A DNA stretch of 59,092 bases, taken from assembly GCA_021464525.1 (NCBI GenBank), contig JADRCO010000067.1:1-59092 (forward strand). The letters run 5' to 3'. Below, in pieces: positions 19,854-32,999 of the stretch; the stretch's first letter is position 1; the number at the start of each line of letters is the position of its first letter. The notes beneath the pieces were generated by a model. The model worked only from the letters and a program-made list of their open reading frames with translations. It ran no database searches and had not been told where the DNA came from. This stretch comes from Rhizophagus sp. LPA8_4_AMF. Taxonomy: Eukaryota > Glomeromycota > Glomeromycetes > Glomerales > Glomeraceae. Made by a program: the position numbers and the translations under genes.

Positions 19854-22800
19854 ATGTCATCAAATAAAAAGATTGATGATTCCATAGAAATGATTTCGTC
19901 AAATGAAATACAGGATGTTTCTGCTTCGATTTCCCAGAGATTGCCTTATAATGATGATTTAGAATCACATACAACTACTAATTTAATAGATGATTCACTT
20001 CGTAACACGATCGCAGAGTCGTCTAATGGTTCATCACATAATAGATCAAGGTCAAGAAGAGATAGTATTCGTCACGCAGTAAATAGATTAAGTACTATGA
20101 TATCAGGTGGAAGCCAAGATGATACTGGTCGTGAGATACCAATTAATCCAAGTAATCAAAATCCTTTAATAGATCCACGTACAAAAAAACCTTTCATTAA
20201 TAATTCAATAACGAGTTCAAGATATAAAATTTATGATTTTTTACCAAAACAAATTATTTATCAATTTTCAAAGATTGCAAATTTTTATTTTTTATTTGTA
20301 GCAGTATTACAATCTATCCCTGAATTTTCTCCAACTGGACGGTTTACCACCATCATACCACTTAGTATATTTATGTCAATTGCTATAGCTCATGAAGGTT
20401 TTGATGATTATCGTAGACATAAACAAGATCAAATAGAAAATAATAAAGAATGTTCTGTATTAAATGTTTATAAGTCAAATGATTCTACTACTCAACATCT
20501 TGGTGTTTGGCGAAAAACTAAATGGAAAAACGTAAAAGTTGGAGACTTTGTTTCTGTCAAAGCTCAAGAATGGATACCTGCAGATTTACTTTTACTTCAT
20601 TCTAAAGGTGAAGGAGGTGCTTGTTATATTGAAACCGCCGCTTTAGATGGTGAAACTAATTTAAAACAACGTCAGGCTTTAAAAGAAACAGATTCAATCG
20701 TCACTTCTCCTGAAGCTCTTGCTAATTTTCGAGGTAACCAATCGAAATATTTCTTTTTTTTTTAAAAAAAAAAAAAATAGTTTTTTATATTTTAACTACA
20801 AATTTTTTTCTTATTTATATAGCAACTGTTAAAACAGAGAATCCAAATCAAGACTTGTATAATTTTGATGGGTCAATTTCTTTAGCAAATAATAAAACTT
20901 GTTCACTTTCAAATAACCAAATCCTTTTACGTGGAACAATTCTTCGTAACACACCTGAAATTTATGGATTAGTTATATTTTCAGGAGAAGAAACAAAATT
21001 ACGTATGAATGCATCAAAAAATATTCGCACAAAAGCTCCAAGTATACAAAAATTGATGAATAAAGTAGTTATCATCATTTTTTGTTTTGTAATAACTTTA
21101 GCAACATTATGTACAGTAATGTCATTATTATGGGACGCAGATGTTGGAAATGATTCATTTTACTTACCTAAGCAAAGCAAAGTTATTAATGTTTTGGCTG
21201 GTTTTATCATTTTATTTAATACAATGATTCCAATATCGCTTTACGTTACCATGGAAGTTGTTAAATTAGCCCAAGTTTATTTTATTAATAATGATGCAGA
21301 AATGTATCATCAAGAAACTGATACACCCGCTGAAGCAAGAACCTCTACAATTAATGAAGAATTAGGTCAAGTTAGTTATTTGTTCTCAGATAAAACTGGT
21401 ACCCTAACCGATAATATTATGTTATTTAGAAAAATAAGTGTTGGTGGAAGAGCATTTATACATGACTTGGATTTAATGAGAATTGAAGAAGATGATTTAT
21501 TGAGAATGATGAAACAACCTCAAAGATCTAGAACGGTTCAAAGATTTATTAAAAGGCTATCATTATCTACAAGATGGCATAATCGTTCTCAAACTCGTGA
21601 TGACACGAATGATGGAGATGAAACAATTCAACTTAATCGTAGTGATTCAACACGAAGTGGAAGATTTTCAATGATAGCACCAAATTCAACTGGTCCTTCA
21701 CCATTGTATAGACGTGATTCAACTTCGGGAAATTCTCTAAGATCGGTTAAAGGCAAAACAGTTCAACAAATGAAATCAACTTTAGATCTATTAACAATTT
21801 TGCAACATCAAACTAATACACCATTTTATGAGAAAGCAAGATTTTTCTTATTAGCTATTGCATTATGTCATACTTGTGTTCCCGAAATTGATGAAGAGAC
21901 TCAAGACGTATTTTATCAAGCTGCGTCACCTGATGAATTTGCTCTTGTTACCGCAGCAAAAGAATTAGGATATATCGTTACGGATCGTTCAATGGGTACA
22001 GTTTCTTTAAAAATTAATAATGATGGACCTAATGGATTGAAAGTCCCAAATTCATCTACAACAACGTATGAGAATTATAAGATCTTAAATGTTATTGAAT
22101 TTTCAAGTAAACGAAAAAGGATGTCAATAATATATCGTTTGCCTGATGGAAGAATATGCTTACTTTGTAAAGGTGCTGATTCAATTGTACTCGAAAGATT
22201 AAGAGATCCTGTCAATAAACCAAGAAAGGGTAAAAATAAAAAAGAAAAATACGATGAGGAAAGAAGTTATGAAAAGAGAAATGAAAGAGAATTTGAAAGA
22301 CGTCCATTACATGACCTTCGAGTTGATACTAGTATTGTTGGTAGAAATGCAAACAATCAATCTGAATCATCAGTAATTTCTTCAATTCCAAATACACCAA
22401 TAACACCTTCATCGACGCATGAAAATTACGCTTCACCAATGTCCATTAGAAATGCACATGACCGTAGTCTTAGTATAAGAACAGTTGATTCAGATCGTTC
22501 AGTAGTCGATTTACTTCCAATGCACGATGAAAAATGGCTATATAGTCAAACAATGTATCATATTCAAGATTTTGCAACGGAAGGACTTCGTACATTACTT
22601 TATGCTCATAGGTTCATGGATGAAGAAGAATATACAACATGGAATAATTTATATCAAGAAGCATCAACTGCACTTGTTGATAGACAACAAAAATTGGAAG
22701 ATGTGGCAGAATTAATAGAACGTGATTTAGAAATTACAGGAGCAACGGCAATTGAAGATAAATTACAAAATGGAGTACCAGAAACAATTGATAAATTACG

Positions 22801-24655
22801 TAGAGCTGGTATAAGAGTTTGGATGTTGACAGGAGATAAAAAGGAGACGGCTATTAATATTGGATATTCATGTTCATTAATTAAAGGTTATTCTACAACA
22901 ATTATTATTGATTCAAATACTGATTTGAAATCAATGATGAAAAGAGCATTAAAAGATGTTAAGAATGGTAGAGCACAACATCCAGTTGCAGTTGTAGATG
23001 GGGCGACACTTATGAAAATTGAAATGAATCCAGATATCATGGAAATATTTGTTGATCTAGGAATATTGTGTGAAGCTGTTATATGTTGTAGAGTAAGTCC
23101 ATCACAAAAAGCTCTCGTAGTTAGAAATATAAGGAGTAAATTAACAAATTCAGTGACATTGGCAATCGGAGACGGAGCAAACGATATTGCCATGATACAA
23201 GAAGCTCATGTCGGTATTGGAATAACAGGACGTGAAGGATTACAAGCAGCACGATCAAGTGATTATTCAATAGCACAATTTAGATTTTTGAGTAATTTAT
23301 TATTTGTGCATGGTAGATGGTCTTATGTTAGAGTATCAAAATTTGTATTAGGAACATTTTACAAATGCATGTGTTTTTATTTAACACAAGGATTATTCCA
23401 AATATTTACTGGATTTTCTGGTACCAGTTTATATGAACAATGGACATTATCATTTTATAATACATTATTTTCTTCATTACCTGTAATAGTTATCGGAATG
23501 TTCGAAAAAGATTTAAATATGAAAACGGTACTTGGAGTACCTGAGTTATATAGGTTAGGTCAACGTAATGGCGGATTTAATCTAAAATTATTCTTTACAT
23601 GGATGGGGGCTGGAATATTTCATGCTTTTATTATAGTAGGAATACCATTTCTTATACATGGACTTTGGGACGGAGATGAATTAGGAATATTCGGAGCTCC
23701 ACAATTATATGAATTGGGAATGACTGTATATAGTTGTGTAGTATTTGTTGTGACAATTAAAATTGCTTATTTAGAATGTCATAATTGGTCAATAATAACT
23801 CATATTACATCAATTTTAACATTAATTGGGTGGTATTTATATCAAACCATTTATTCTTTCTTATATCCAAAGAGCACTGGAGAAGTTTATGATGTTAATG
23901 GTACTTTTCAAAGAATTGGTGGTAAATCAGAGTATTGGACTACTGTTATTTTAACTGTTAGTTGTGCTCTGTTACCTAATTTATTTGTTAAAGTATTTAA
24001 AAGTGTTATATTACCTACTGATGTTGATATTTATCAAGAAATTGAAAAAGATAAAAAACTTTTAGATAAACTAATTGAAGAAGGAAATAATAATAATGAT
24101 GATGATATGGAAGGTGGATTTAAAAGAAACAAAGTATATGAGAACAATAATGATAAAAAAGATAATATTAAATCTGAACATAATATTAATGAAATTAATA
24201 ATATGGATAATAATATGGATAATATAATTAGGGGTAGTGTTGATGTGAATAGATCTTTAGAAACTAATAATAATTATAATCAAAGTAGTAATGATGCGTT
24301 AATGACAATGGAAAATAGTAGTAGTTCTCCGACAAGTACAGCAATAAGTATGGCTGTTAGCAACACAACTACGTTATCTCCACATTCTCCTACAAAATTA
24401 AGATCTAAAAATTCTTTAGAAAATTTCACTTTTCCAAAACAAGAACAAAAGAATAATGAAATTTCTCCCCCATCTTATCATTATCATGGAAGCGGTAATG
24501 CTAACGCTGACAATATAAAAACTATTACTCCAAAAAATAGTTTTGAAAGTTTTAGTCATTTAAATCATGGTAATAATGGTAATAATATGGAAACTTTAAT
24601 TGAAGAAACTGAAGATGATTTACAAAGCAAAAGAAATTCTGGTAACATAATATAA
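19854..24655 (+). CDS. DNF3: P4-type ATPase, phospholipid flippase, Dnf3-like (2 exons)
   Basis: Join 19854-20733 and 20823-24655, 1570 residues, intact. P4-ATPases move phospholipids from the outer/lumenal to the cytosolic leaflet in Golgi, endosome or plasma membrane, usually with a Cdc50-family subunit. Visible signatures are the N-terminal KIYDFLPKQIIYQFSKIANFYF, the P4 dephosphorylation loop DGETNL, and SYLFSDKTGTLTDN with phosphorylated Asp483. The nucleotide-binding KGAD, WMLTGDKKETAINI and the hinge GDGANDIAMIQEAHVGIGI also stand out, as do about ten membrane segments. INNDAEMYHQETDTPAEART before the DKTG motif fits the Dnf3 branch better than Drs2 or Neo1; that subgroup call is by memory of motifs. 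Long Ser/Arg-rich cytosolic insertions (about residues 530-600 and 770-860) and an Asn-rich tail (last ~190 residues) look disordered and phosphorylatable. The intron lies between Arg and Ala codons of the actuator region. Confidence 0.92.
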
Positions 24656-25026
24656 TGACAAAAAAACGCTTTTGTTTTCTTGTATAATTTTTATTTATTT
24701 TATTTATTTCATTTCATTTTATTTTTCTTTTTGGTTGTACATTAATTTTTAATAGATTTATTTTTTTGTTTTATTTTAAAATTTTCTTTATTCCTTTAAA
24801 AAAAAAAAAAATCTTGTCTAAATAAAAAAAAGGGTTTATAAATTACAAATGATTATATTTAATATAAACATGTAAAAGTAATAAAGTTTCTTTTAAAAAA
24901 AAAATATTTTTTTTTGAATTAATTTCAATAATAAAAAAAAATGCCCAAACAAAATTCTACATCTTTTAATAAAGAATTTTTTAACAAAAATTTAAGACTT
25001 ACTTATAAACATTAATATTAAACATT
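24656..25026. other. Convergent 3' intergenic region
   Basis: A 371-bp spacer between the stop codons of the flippase (plus) and WDR70 (minus) genes, made of A/T homopolymer-rich UTR sequence. AATAAA-like signals occur on the plus strand at about 24820-24885. No gene. Confidence 0.5.
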
Positions 25027-28000
25027 TTAAGGCCTTCTTACAACTTCTTCCTCTTCTTCCTCTCCAGTAGTTTCAGCTAACACAGCTTTTGGCTGGGTAT
25101 TCTTATAAGCTTATTTTTTATAAAATATGTAATAAATAAAATGATTTAAAAATTAGGAGTAAAGTAGGAAAGTACACTTACCGTTACCAATCCACTGAGG
25201 ATCATCTACAATGTAATAATTTGTTAATAATTGTTATAAGTTATAACAACTGCAAAATATAAAACAATTAAGTTTTGACTTACTTTCTGATATTTGCGCA
25301 TATTTCAATAAGGCTTCTCTTGGATCTTCATCTAATTTTTAAAATAGATTAGCATATATATATATATATAAATCTCGAACAAAAAAAGATGACAAACCTC
25401 TAGAAGTATCCTTGATTAATTCTCTCATAATATGTTGTGTCAAACTGCTACCAATTTTGCCACCCTTTCCTGGACCACTAACGGGTAGATCTAATAAAAA
25501 AAAAACATTAGTTTTGAGATATTAAATTTATGAAATAAAATGAAAAAATAATTACCAGGTCTATGTGATGCAACAGGATCTTTTCTTAATTTCTCTCTCT
25601 TTCTCTTTGTCGATTTTGGTCTATCATCTCTAAATATTGCCAATGAGTGTGGTGCAATAATAGGACGATTGATTTCGTAATCGTCTACAGCTCTCTTCTT
25701 TGATTCTTTGACAACGCAAAGTTTTGCTCCACGAACACTAATATTAGGATCATAAAATACATGAGCTGATCCATCTGCATTCCCAGTAATAATCTATAAA
25801 ATAAAAATATGTTGTAGCGTAGTGTGAAATAACAACAATAATAACCAAAAAATTTTATACCTGATTAATGCGTGAATGCCATAGAACTCTGACAACACTA
25901 GATTTTGTAACATCTAACGAAATTAACTTTTAGCATGAAAGATTTACTACAATCAACGAAACTTGATAAGTTCTTACTCATTGTTCGCAAAATCTCGAGT
26001 GATTCACGATCCATCATTACTAATTTTCCATACCCTTCTCCTTTCTTGACCGCGGTACCTTCATAATATTAATTAATATTAATTATATATTAATAAAAGA
26101 ACACGATGACAAAAAAATTTACCTGTGATAATCATTCTTTCATCAGGACTGAATATTACGTTTGTTTCTGCATTATAAGTTGCAAGTTGATTAACTTGCA
26201 AAACTGGTTTTTTAAAGTTTCGTACATCCCAAACTATATATAACAAAGAATATATGAGTTGATATAGTAATGATAAAGAATAATTAAGTATTTAAAATTT
26301 CTCAATTCACCTTTTATACAATCATCACCGCCCCTAGTTATTAAAGTTGAATTATCACGAGACCACAATATAGATGATGTCTCGCTGTTTGGTTGATGTG
26401 CTTTATCGATAAGCTAATTGCATAACGTTAAATAATAAAAAATCAAATAATAGTCTTTAATAAATGTATTTATTTATCTATTTATTTATTTGTTATTTTC
26501 GGAAAAAAAATATATATATAATTGACTTACATGGGAAGGACGAACATATGGACCTTTAGCAGCCCACAAAAATAAACCCCCATCTTGAGAAGCTAATATT
26601 ATTTCAAATTAATAATAATAAAATAAATAAAAAATTAAGCTGTTTAAATCCATAAATTTAAAAATAACAAATACCTCCGGCTATATACTTTGCATCTGGA
26701 CTATAACATGTTGCTGTTACAACACTCCTCCCACCACGCTCCTTTGATTTGTGTACAAGTACATCTTTTTGTTTTCTTTTATATTCCGCATCCCAAATCC
26801 TACAATAATAATGATGTAAATTAGACTCTTAATATATTTTGAAATCTTAAGATCATTTATTACCTTATTGTACTGTCATGTGATGCTGTTATGAATGTCT
26901 GTTTATCATTTGGATGCCATCCACCTGAAGTCAAAGCAGCTACATGACCACTTTAATATACAGATATTTTTAAGTAAAAAAATTTTTCTTTTTTTTTTAA
27001 AAAAAAGAGCAAAAAAAAAAAAGAAGAAAATTTGAAATACTTTGTTTTCCGCATGTCTCTTATATACGGATCTCCTTTAATATATTCCTCTCTAAAATTG
27101 ATAGAATTAATTAAGACTAAAATAAATTAAACGTATAAGTTCAAAATATGCAAAGGATCCAATATAACATACATTTCAAATCCATCCCGATCATAAATTT
27201 TTGCTTGTGCTGATCCTGATATAATTAAAAATTGATCTCCACTTAAACTATATTCCAAATGGTGAATCTAAAATTACAATAAAATTTGTCAAATCTATTC
27301 AGGCAATAATAATATAACATAAATAGTATTAAGTTCTTACTTGATGGTCGCCACATGGTCTTATAGTTCTAAAGGGACGTAAAGTAGAATCCATTCCAGC
27401 GAAATCCCAAAATTTTACATCATAATCATATCCACCTGTTATAAGCCTAGCCCCTGAAGGATCAAGTGCTAATGCTGAAACAGTCTATAATTCGATCTTA
27501 GTTAGCCTTTTCAGAAATTTTAAATAATAATAAATTTAAAAAGAATAACATACTCTATAGTGATCATTTAATTTGATTTCGTGTGAAATAGGTAAAGTAT
27601 CAGATACATCTTCTTCACCCTCATCATCATCTTCTTCGCTTTCAGTATCTTCATGTTCAGCACCTGATACTTCAATGCCTTCAGTTTTCGGACGTTTAGA
27701 TTTTGATATTTGTTTTTGAGGTGATATAGGTTTATTAATTTCCTATATCAATTAACAATTTCAATAAGCTTGTAAAGAAAGAATTAAAAAAAAATTATTG
27801 GCATGGTCAAAAAACCTCTTGTTCTTTTCTTCTTGTTTTAGAGAAGGCGTCAGAAGTAATATTTGTTTTCTTTTTTACACCAAATGCTGTTGGTAACATT
27901 GATCTTAAGGGATCTTCTATTTCTTCCTCTGCAGCACTATCGACAAGGTTTTCATTAGATAATGACGAATTGGGCTTTTTTCCAAATGATGACGGAAAAA

Positions 28001-28108
28001 ATTTGGATAATTCATCTTTTTTTGGCTATTATCGAAAAAAAAGGCATATATATTATTATATATATTATATAAGTTAAAAAAGGTACAAAATATGCCTACC
28101 AAAGACAT
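25027..28108 (-). CDS. WDR70: WD-repeat protein WDR70 (about 18 exons)
   Basis: Minus strand from ATG 28108 to stop 25027-25029; about 600 residues after splicing of about 17 short introns. The first exon is only 9 bp (28108-28100, M-S-L), followed by exons 28025-27816 and one starting at 27742. An acidic N-terminal region precedes WD repeats: TVSALALDPSGARLITGGYD, YDVKFWDFAGMDSTLRPFRT, IHHLEYSLSGDQFLIISGSA, QAKIYDRDGFEM, GDPYIRDM, GGWHPNDKQTFITASHDSTI, TRGGDDCIKVWDVRNFKKPV, VWDV and SVVRVLWHSRINQI. Then come RGAKLCVVKESKKRAVDDYE, IIAPHSLAIFRDDRPKSTKR and PVSGPGKGGKIGSSL, the C-terminal signature of WDR70/GAD-1. WDR70 proteins are nuclear; in yeast and human they associate with CUL4-DDB1 and histone H2B mono-ubiquitination in DNA repair. 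It is convergent with the flippase gene and divergent from the F-box gene. Confidence 0.9.
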
Positions 28109-29005
28109 GGTGATTTCACTAAACGAAAAATTTAATAACTTCAGATAAATTTAAGTTGATCAAATGATCAGCGATATGCATTGCTTAGTCATCAAAGTTT
28201 CTAAGTCCCATAAAAACGAAGAGATAATGCCGCAAATTAATTTACAATGCAGATTTCTTTATTGGTCAAACATCAAAGTTTTCGTAAGTAAAAAATTAGT
28301 GATTCAGATATAGAGAGCGACCATTTTTTTATTAACTCGAAACTTAATAAATTAATGTTATTATGTTAAAAATAAATAAGCTCTTCCATATTTGTCTTTC
28401 ACAACTTTTATTTTAAGTGTCATTTCATAATCGAATTCAAGTATAAAAATTCCATATGGTTTAACATAATATTATTTTCTGCTATTATATCATTAAGTAT
28501 TAAAAGTAAATAAAATAAACCAAATTTTCTGTTTTAATCCAAACACAGATATCTATTCATTGGATTAATCAAAGAATAAATTCCTGTCCACTCATTTCAT
28601 TGATTCACAATCCTAAAATTGAACTGTTAATTTCTTTGACTTATTACTATATCAACATCATATTCGAAAATTATATCGATTAAAAACAGCTGTTTAGGAT
28701 TCTTTTTCACAATTTATTGAATTATAATTTATCGAATTACATATGCTGATTCTTTCTCCAACATCTAATAAGATAATGTAAGTAAGTCTTCCACGTAAAG
28801 CTCTTTCTTGTCCATCGTTGATTTCATCTGAAAAAGCAAATATACTTTTATTAGCATTAAAAATATCGAGAACATTTGAATTGATGGGGAGATGTTACTA
28901 ATATAAATGAAGTTACACTTAGTAACACTTAATAGTACAAATGGGGTAATAAAAAAAAAAAAAAAAATAATCAATTCTCACACTCCAAAATTTTAAATTT
29001 TAATA
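28109..29005. other. Divergent promoter region, WDR70/F-box
   Basis: A 0.9-kb spacer between two divergently transcribed genes, so it should hold both promoters. No discrete element is strong enough to name, and the minus-strand open frame at 28765-28974 is low-complexity. Confidence 0.4.
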
Positions 29006-30164
29006 ATGCAGAAACAAAGCGTAGGACAGGAAGCCAAAACTAATTCGACCGAACAGGAAACCAAAAGTTTCTCAACCGAACAGGAAACCAAAACTAATTC
29101 GATCGAACAAGAAGCTAATACTAATTTGACTGATCAGGAAGCCAAATCTAATTCGACCAAACATGAAGCCAAATCTAAATCAGCCGAACAGGAGACTAAA
29201 ACTAATTCAACCGAACAGGAGATTAAATCTAATTCAACCGAACAGGAGACTAAATCTAATTTAGACGAACAGGAAACCAAATTTAATTCAATCGGACAGG
29301 AATCCATAAATATTTCTAATTCGACCGAACAGGGAGCCAAAGCTAATTTAACAGAAGGAATATCGTTAAACAACTCAACGTCATCACCATCATCATCATC
29401 ATCTTACTTGCTATCATCACATCTTTTAAATTTAACACAAGAAGTATTTATAGAAATATGTGAAAACCTACCCCCGAATGATTTATACAATTTAACGTTG
29501 GTTTGTAAGCAATTTAGAACGATATTATGGTCAAATTCATCTACCACACAACAGTTATGGTATAAATCAAGATTGAAATCTGTATCAAAATTTTCAGATT
29601 TAAAACCGCCTGGTGATTTGTCCGAACAAAAATTTGTTTGGTTATTAGATATAGGTAAAACTTGTCAATATTGTGGTAAAAATATTACAATAGAATCAGA
29701 AGAACGTAGACTATTTTGGGAATTTAAAGTATTGGTTTGTTCAAACTGTGCCCAAAAACAAACTATCAGGTAATTAAATTTTTTTATTTTTAAATTATAT
29801 TTAAATTTATCACAAATTAATTCTTCTATCAAAAAGTCTTGAAAAGCTAAAGGAATCGGAAAATTACTCAGAAGAGGTTCTTTCATGTTTACCCTGTATT
29901 AGTGAGACCATTTTCAGAAATTCATTCAATTTTTTGGTCAATGCGACAACACGAGGATACTATGGAACCAATCCATATTATTGGAAAGCAGATGTATCTC
30001 GTGCAGTAAATGAATATAATACTTTGAGTGAGGTTGAAAGAGAAAATTGGGTAAATGAAAAACAAATTGAGCTGAGAAATTATTTGGAAGTCATTGAAGA
30101 TATGAGAGCAAAAGAAAATAATTCATCACTTGAAAATTTTATTAAACAAATACTTCCTATGTAA
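29006..30164 (+). CDS. F-box protein with N-terminal repeat and paired CxxC zinc-binding motif (2 exons)
   Basis: Join 29006-29769 and 29837-30164, 363 residues. Residues about 5-110 are an imperfect 10-residue repeat of the EQETKSNST type, followed by a Ser run. The F-box (about 135-185) reads LLNLTQEVFIEICENLPPND, then LYNLTLVCKQFRTILW, and would dock Skp1 in an SCF ubiquitin ligase. Cys220-x2-Cys223 and Cys245-x2-Cys248 form a treble-clef or zinc-ribbon-like pair. Exon 2 is helical, with FNFLVNATTRGYYGTNPYYW and a Glu/Lys-rich end. The splice joins Ser-Leu codons (AG + TCTT). The substrate is unknown. F-box families are strongly expanded in glomeromycotan fungi. A decayed coding-like tract follows, so the original gene may once have been longer. 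Confidence 0.8.
29015..29350 (+). repeat. 30-bp coding minisatellite in the F-box gene
   Basis: About ten imperfect 30-bp units (for example AATTC(G/A)ACCGAACAGGA followed by a variable (A/G)CCAAA step) encode [E-Q-E-x-K-x-N-S-T/I]n. The frame is conserved; the minus-strand open frame at 29134-29373 is the repeat's shadow. Confidence 0.8.
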
Positions 30165-30249
30165 TTTTTTTTCCGAACTTTTATATATATATTAGATAAT
30201 TTATGATTATTATTGTACTATTAGTTAAATAAATCAAGATATCGCTCTT

Positions 30250-30760
30250 CATAATATGCGATTTTAGTGGACATGAAGAAGATTTATTCGAGTGACTGAT
30301 CTCACATCATGATTTGGCCAAAATAACAATTAAACTCTTTCGCTTTAAACAAGAACATTTTCCCTACTCGCCTTATAAATCATTGTTCTCAATCATGAAT
30401 AGCGCCAGTAGCTTTAAAGTTCAGAAATTCCATTTCTTAAACGTCAAGAATCAAATGCAAAAGTTCTATTTAAAATCATTTCCAAAGACTTTGACGAAGA
30501 AACATGGGATCAATATAGAGGGAACGTTGGAAAATTAGTAAATAAAATACTTCAAATTACGAAACAGCCAAAATGGAATCACAAGTAATATTTTCACTCT
30601 TACGGAAAATACATTAAATTTATTGAAAACGAAAGAAGACTTAACTAAATACGTAAGATTTATAGGGAATTGGTCTAATATGTATCAATTGCTTTTAACG
30701 AAAAGATAAATTTGGAATTACCAGATTTTAGAATAAAATGAAGAAATGTGTATTACACAG
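30250..30760 (+). pseudogene. Decayed coding-like tract downstream of the F-box gene
   Basis: Broken frames include KRQESNAKVLFKIISKDFDE, then ETWDQYRGNVGKLVNKILQI and TKQPKWNHK (about 30435-30585), and later IAFNEKINLELPDFRIK (about 30685-30740). They look like real protein but are separated by stops and frame changes, and no domain is recognised. This could be a decayed neighbour or a lost 3' part of an F-box paralogue. Confidence 0.35.
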
Positions 30761-31139
30761 TTAAAAGTGTTAAAAAATGTTCAAATGACAAGAACTGTTT
30801 ATGAGAACGAAAATGAGAAGTATGTTTAGTTTCACAAAAATAGAAGAAAGAAGTGAGAAAACTGAGGGAACAACTTACGTTATTCCCTTATGAATTGAAA
30901 GATTTCAAAAACCCCGTTAAATAAAATTAAAAATATTGGTCAGCTTCTCAACGGATGGTGATATATTTTTAACTGTGGTTGATGTAATTATAGGATCTGT
31001 ACCAATGAAACAAAAAAGTGAAATTACCAAGAAATTTGAAGTTGTATATATTTCGATAATAAATAAATAACGTTTTAATTGTTACTACCTTAATCTTTTT
31101 TTTTCTGAAAGCATATCAGCCTTGAGAGTATTACCTTTT

Positions 31140-31390
31140 TTCTTTAACATAAATGATTTCTACAACTAATTTGTTTTCATTACTATTGCTAAGATTTTCA
31201 CATCCATAAGATTTCCGAAATAGATATCTCTCCTATGACGACCGTATAAAGTATAAAGCTTCACAAGTGATGAATAATCTACAGAATAAATTCTAAGATT
31301 AGCGATGTAGGGGAAAAAATAAACAACATTTTCTATTCTTCCTTTAATTTACATACGCCACTATACTTTATTTCTAACTGTTCCTAATAT
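31140..31390 (-). pseudogene. Short coding-like remnant on the minus strand
   Basis: The minus strand reads GRIENVVYFFPYIANLRIYS, then VDYSSLVKLYTLYGRHRRDI, then YFGNLMDVKILAIVMKTN and a stop (about 31355-31160), a stretch of some 58 residues without low-complexity bias. No start codon, domain or family is recognised. Confidence 0.3.
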
Positions 31391-31851
31391 TGCTTGCATA
31401 ATAATATAATACCTTTTCCTACAATTCTGAAATTTTGTTTCCTTGTATTTAAAAACAGGTGTCAAAATTGTCAAGATGATTATGATTTTCTCAGGTAAAA
31501 TTGACGTATATAAAAAGAAGAAATAAAACAAGATTATTTGATTAGCATATACAATGATCAGTGCGTATAATCAAGCATACTCTTATATTTACAAAATTTT
31601 TTGATGATGAATTTAATACACTCGTATGAGCAAGATAATAAGAATCATTAACCGCACATCACTATATTTATAGTGGGTCTAAGAATCGAATTTGATATAT
31701 GCCTTTGAAGAAAATGATCTCATTACCTCAACACGTACTTCTTATAGAAAACCTTAATCCTACCCACATGTAAAATTGTAAAATCGGCAAGGGTCCTTGC
31801 AAGAATTTACGGGGAGTTATCCTTTCTTTTTATCGGGTCAGAGTCCAAAAT

Positions 31852-31958
31852 CCCGACAGGGTCAAAATCCAGACACTCTAATGCTGGTCGATCTATCACG
31901 TGACTATGAATAATTTTGCATAACGCGGCCGATTTCGGGATTTCGACCCTGTTCGGGG
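31852..31958. mobile_element. Small fold-back element, relatively GC-rich
   Basis: CCCGACAGGGTCAAAATCC (31852-31870) is an imperfect inverted repeat of GGGATTTCGACCCTGTTCGGGG (31937-31958). Their base composition is unlike the surrounding AT-rich DNA, and a palindromic ATCACGTGACT lies between them. It is probably a non-autonomous insertion; no target duplication was identified. Confidence 0.5.
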
Positions 31959-32589
31959 AGTTTGAACGGATCCCCCCTTTTTTGGGGTTTTTATCAATCT
32001 GTTATACTAAAAACTATAAACAATTGTTTCAATAACTTTTCTTTGAACATTTCGGAGGAGTTTATCAAGAAAAACATCTCAATTTCCAATATCCTGTTCA
32101 TTATACAATATAAAAAGACACTTCATTATCTCAGAGTTCCAATGTCTGATTAATGTTTTTGAGATTTTATATACATCTAATAGCACATCTTGATTCTTGA
32201 TAGTTGACATCTTGTCTTAAGCTAATGCAAATTCCAAATCTATAAAATATAGATTTTAATTATCCAATCTCCACCTTCTTTTTATTAAATCTTAAATCTA
32301 AGTAAAGCTAAACATATCTTTAAATTATAAAGTTTTATAATAATTATAAATTCTTAAAAACATAGAAATGAAATAAACACAATTTATTTATAAACAAATA
32401 TCTTATGAATTGTTTGTGATAAAGTTTTTTTCTTAATTACTTTGCAAAATTTTGCTTGATTTTATTATTTTTATTAAAAAAATATTAGTAAAAAAGACTT
32501 TAATAGTAAATTTAATAAATATTAGTGTATTAATATTTATGTATATTTAAAATATAATTAAGTTTTATAATTTATTATAATTGAAAATA
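31959..32589. other. Intergenic, no gene recognised
   Basis: Very AT-rich. The open frame at 31962-32153 does not resemble a protein family. Confidence 0.4.
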
Positions 32590-32753
32590 CAGTCAGACCT
32601 CCATATAATCACCTCCTATATAAGAACACTTCTCCTTATTTTTGCTAATCTATATATCATTTTATTAATAAATTTGACCTTTATATAGTTACACCTCTAT
32701 ACAATCACTAATTTTGGCTGAACTGATTGGGTGATTATATGGAAGTCTGACTG
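32590..32753. mobile_element. TA-flanked MITE, pogo/mariner-like ends, copy A (164 bp)
   Basis: CAGTCAGACCTCCATATAAT begins at 32590 and its inverted counterpart ATTATATGGAAGTCTGACTG ends at 32753, both flanked by TA. The interior has no coding capacity. The same element occurs in reverse orientation at 35204-35376. It shares the CAGTCAGA end with the complete transposon at 35620. Confidence 0.85.
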
Positions 32754-32999
32754 TATTATTAATATTTAATAATTAATATTTGTAAATAAATTAAAAAGAA
32801 TACATATATAAAGTAAAAATATTTATAATAAAAAATTTACAAATATCATTTATTTTATTTAAAATTAAATTTTCTTAATAAATTTTAATAATAACTAATT
32901 TTTTTTGGAATTTTATTTTATAATAATCTTAAAAGTATTGATTTATATATTAAAAATTATTAATTAATATTAATTGTTAAAATATATATTATTGTATAA

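Noticed and set aside
22888..23193. Minus-strand open frame inside the P4-ATPase gene
   Set aside because: Shadow of the conserved hinge region of the flippase, which is clearly coding on the plus strand.
29134..29373. Minus-strand open frame opposite the F-box gene
   Set aside because: Antisense of the 30-bp coding repeat; stop-free only because the repeat is.
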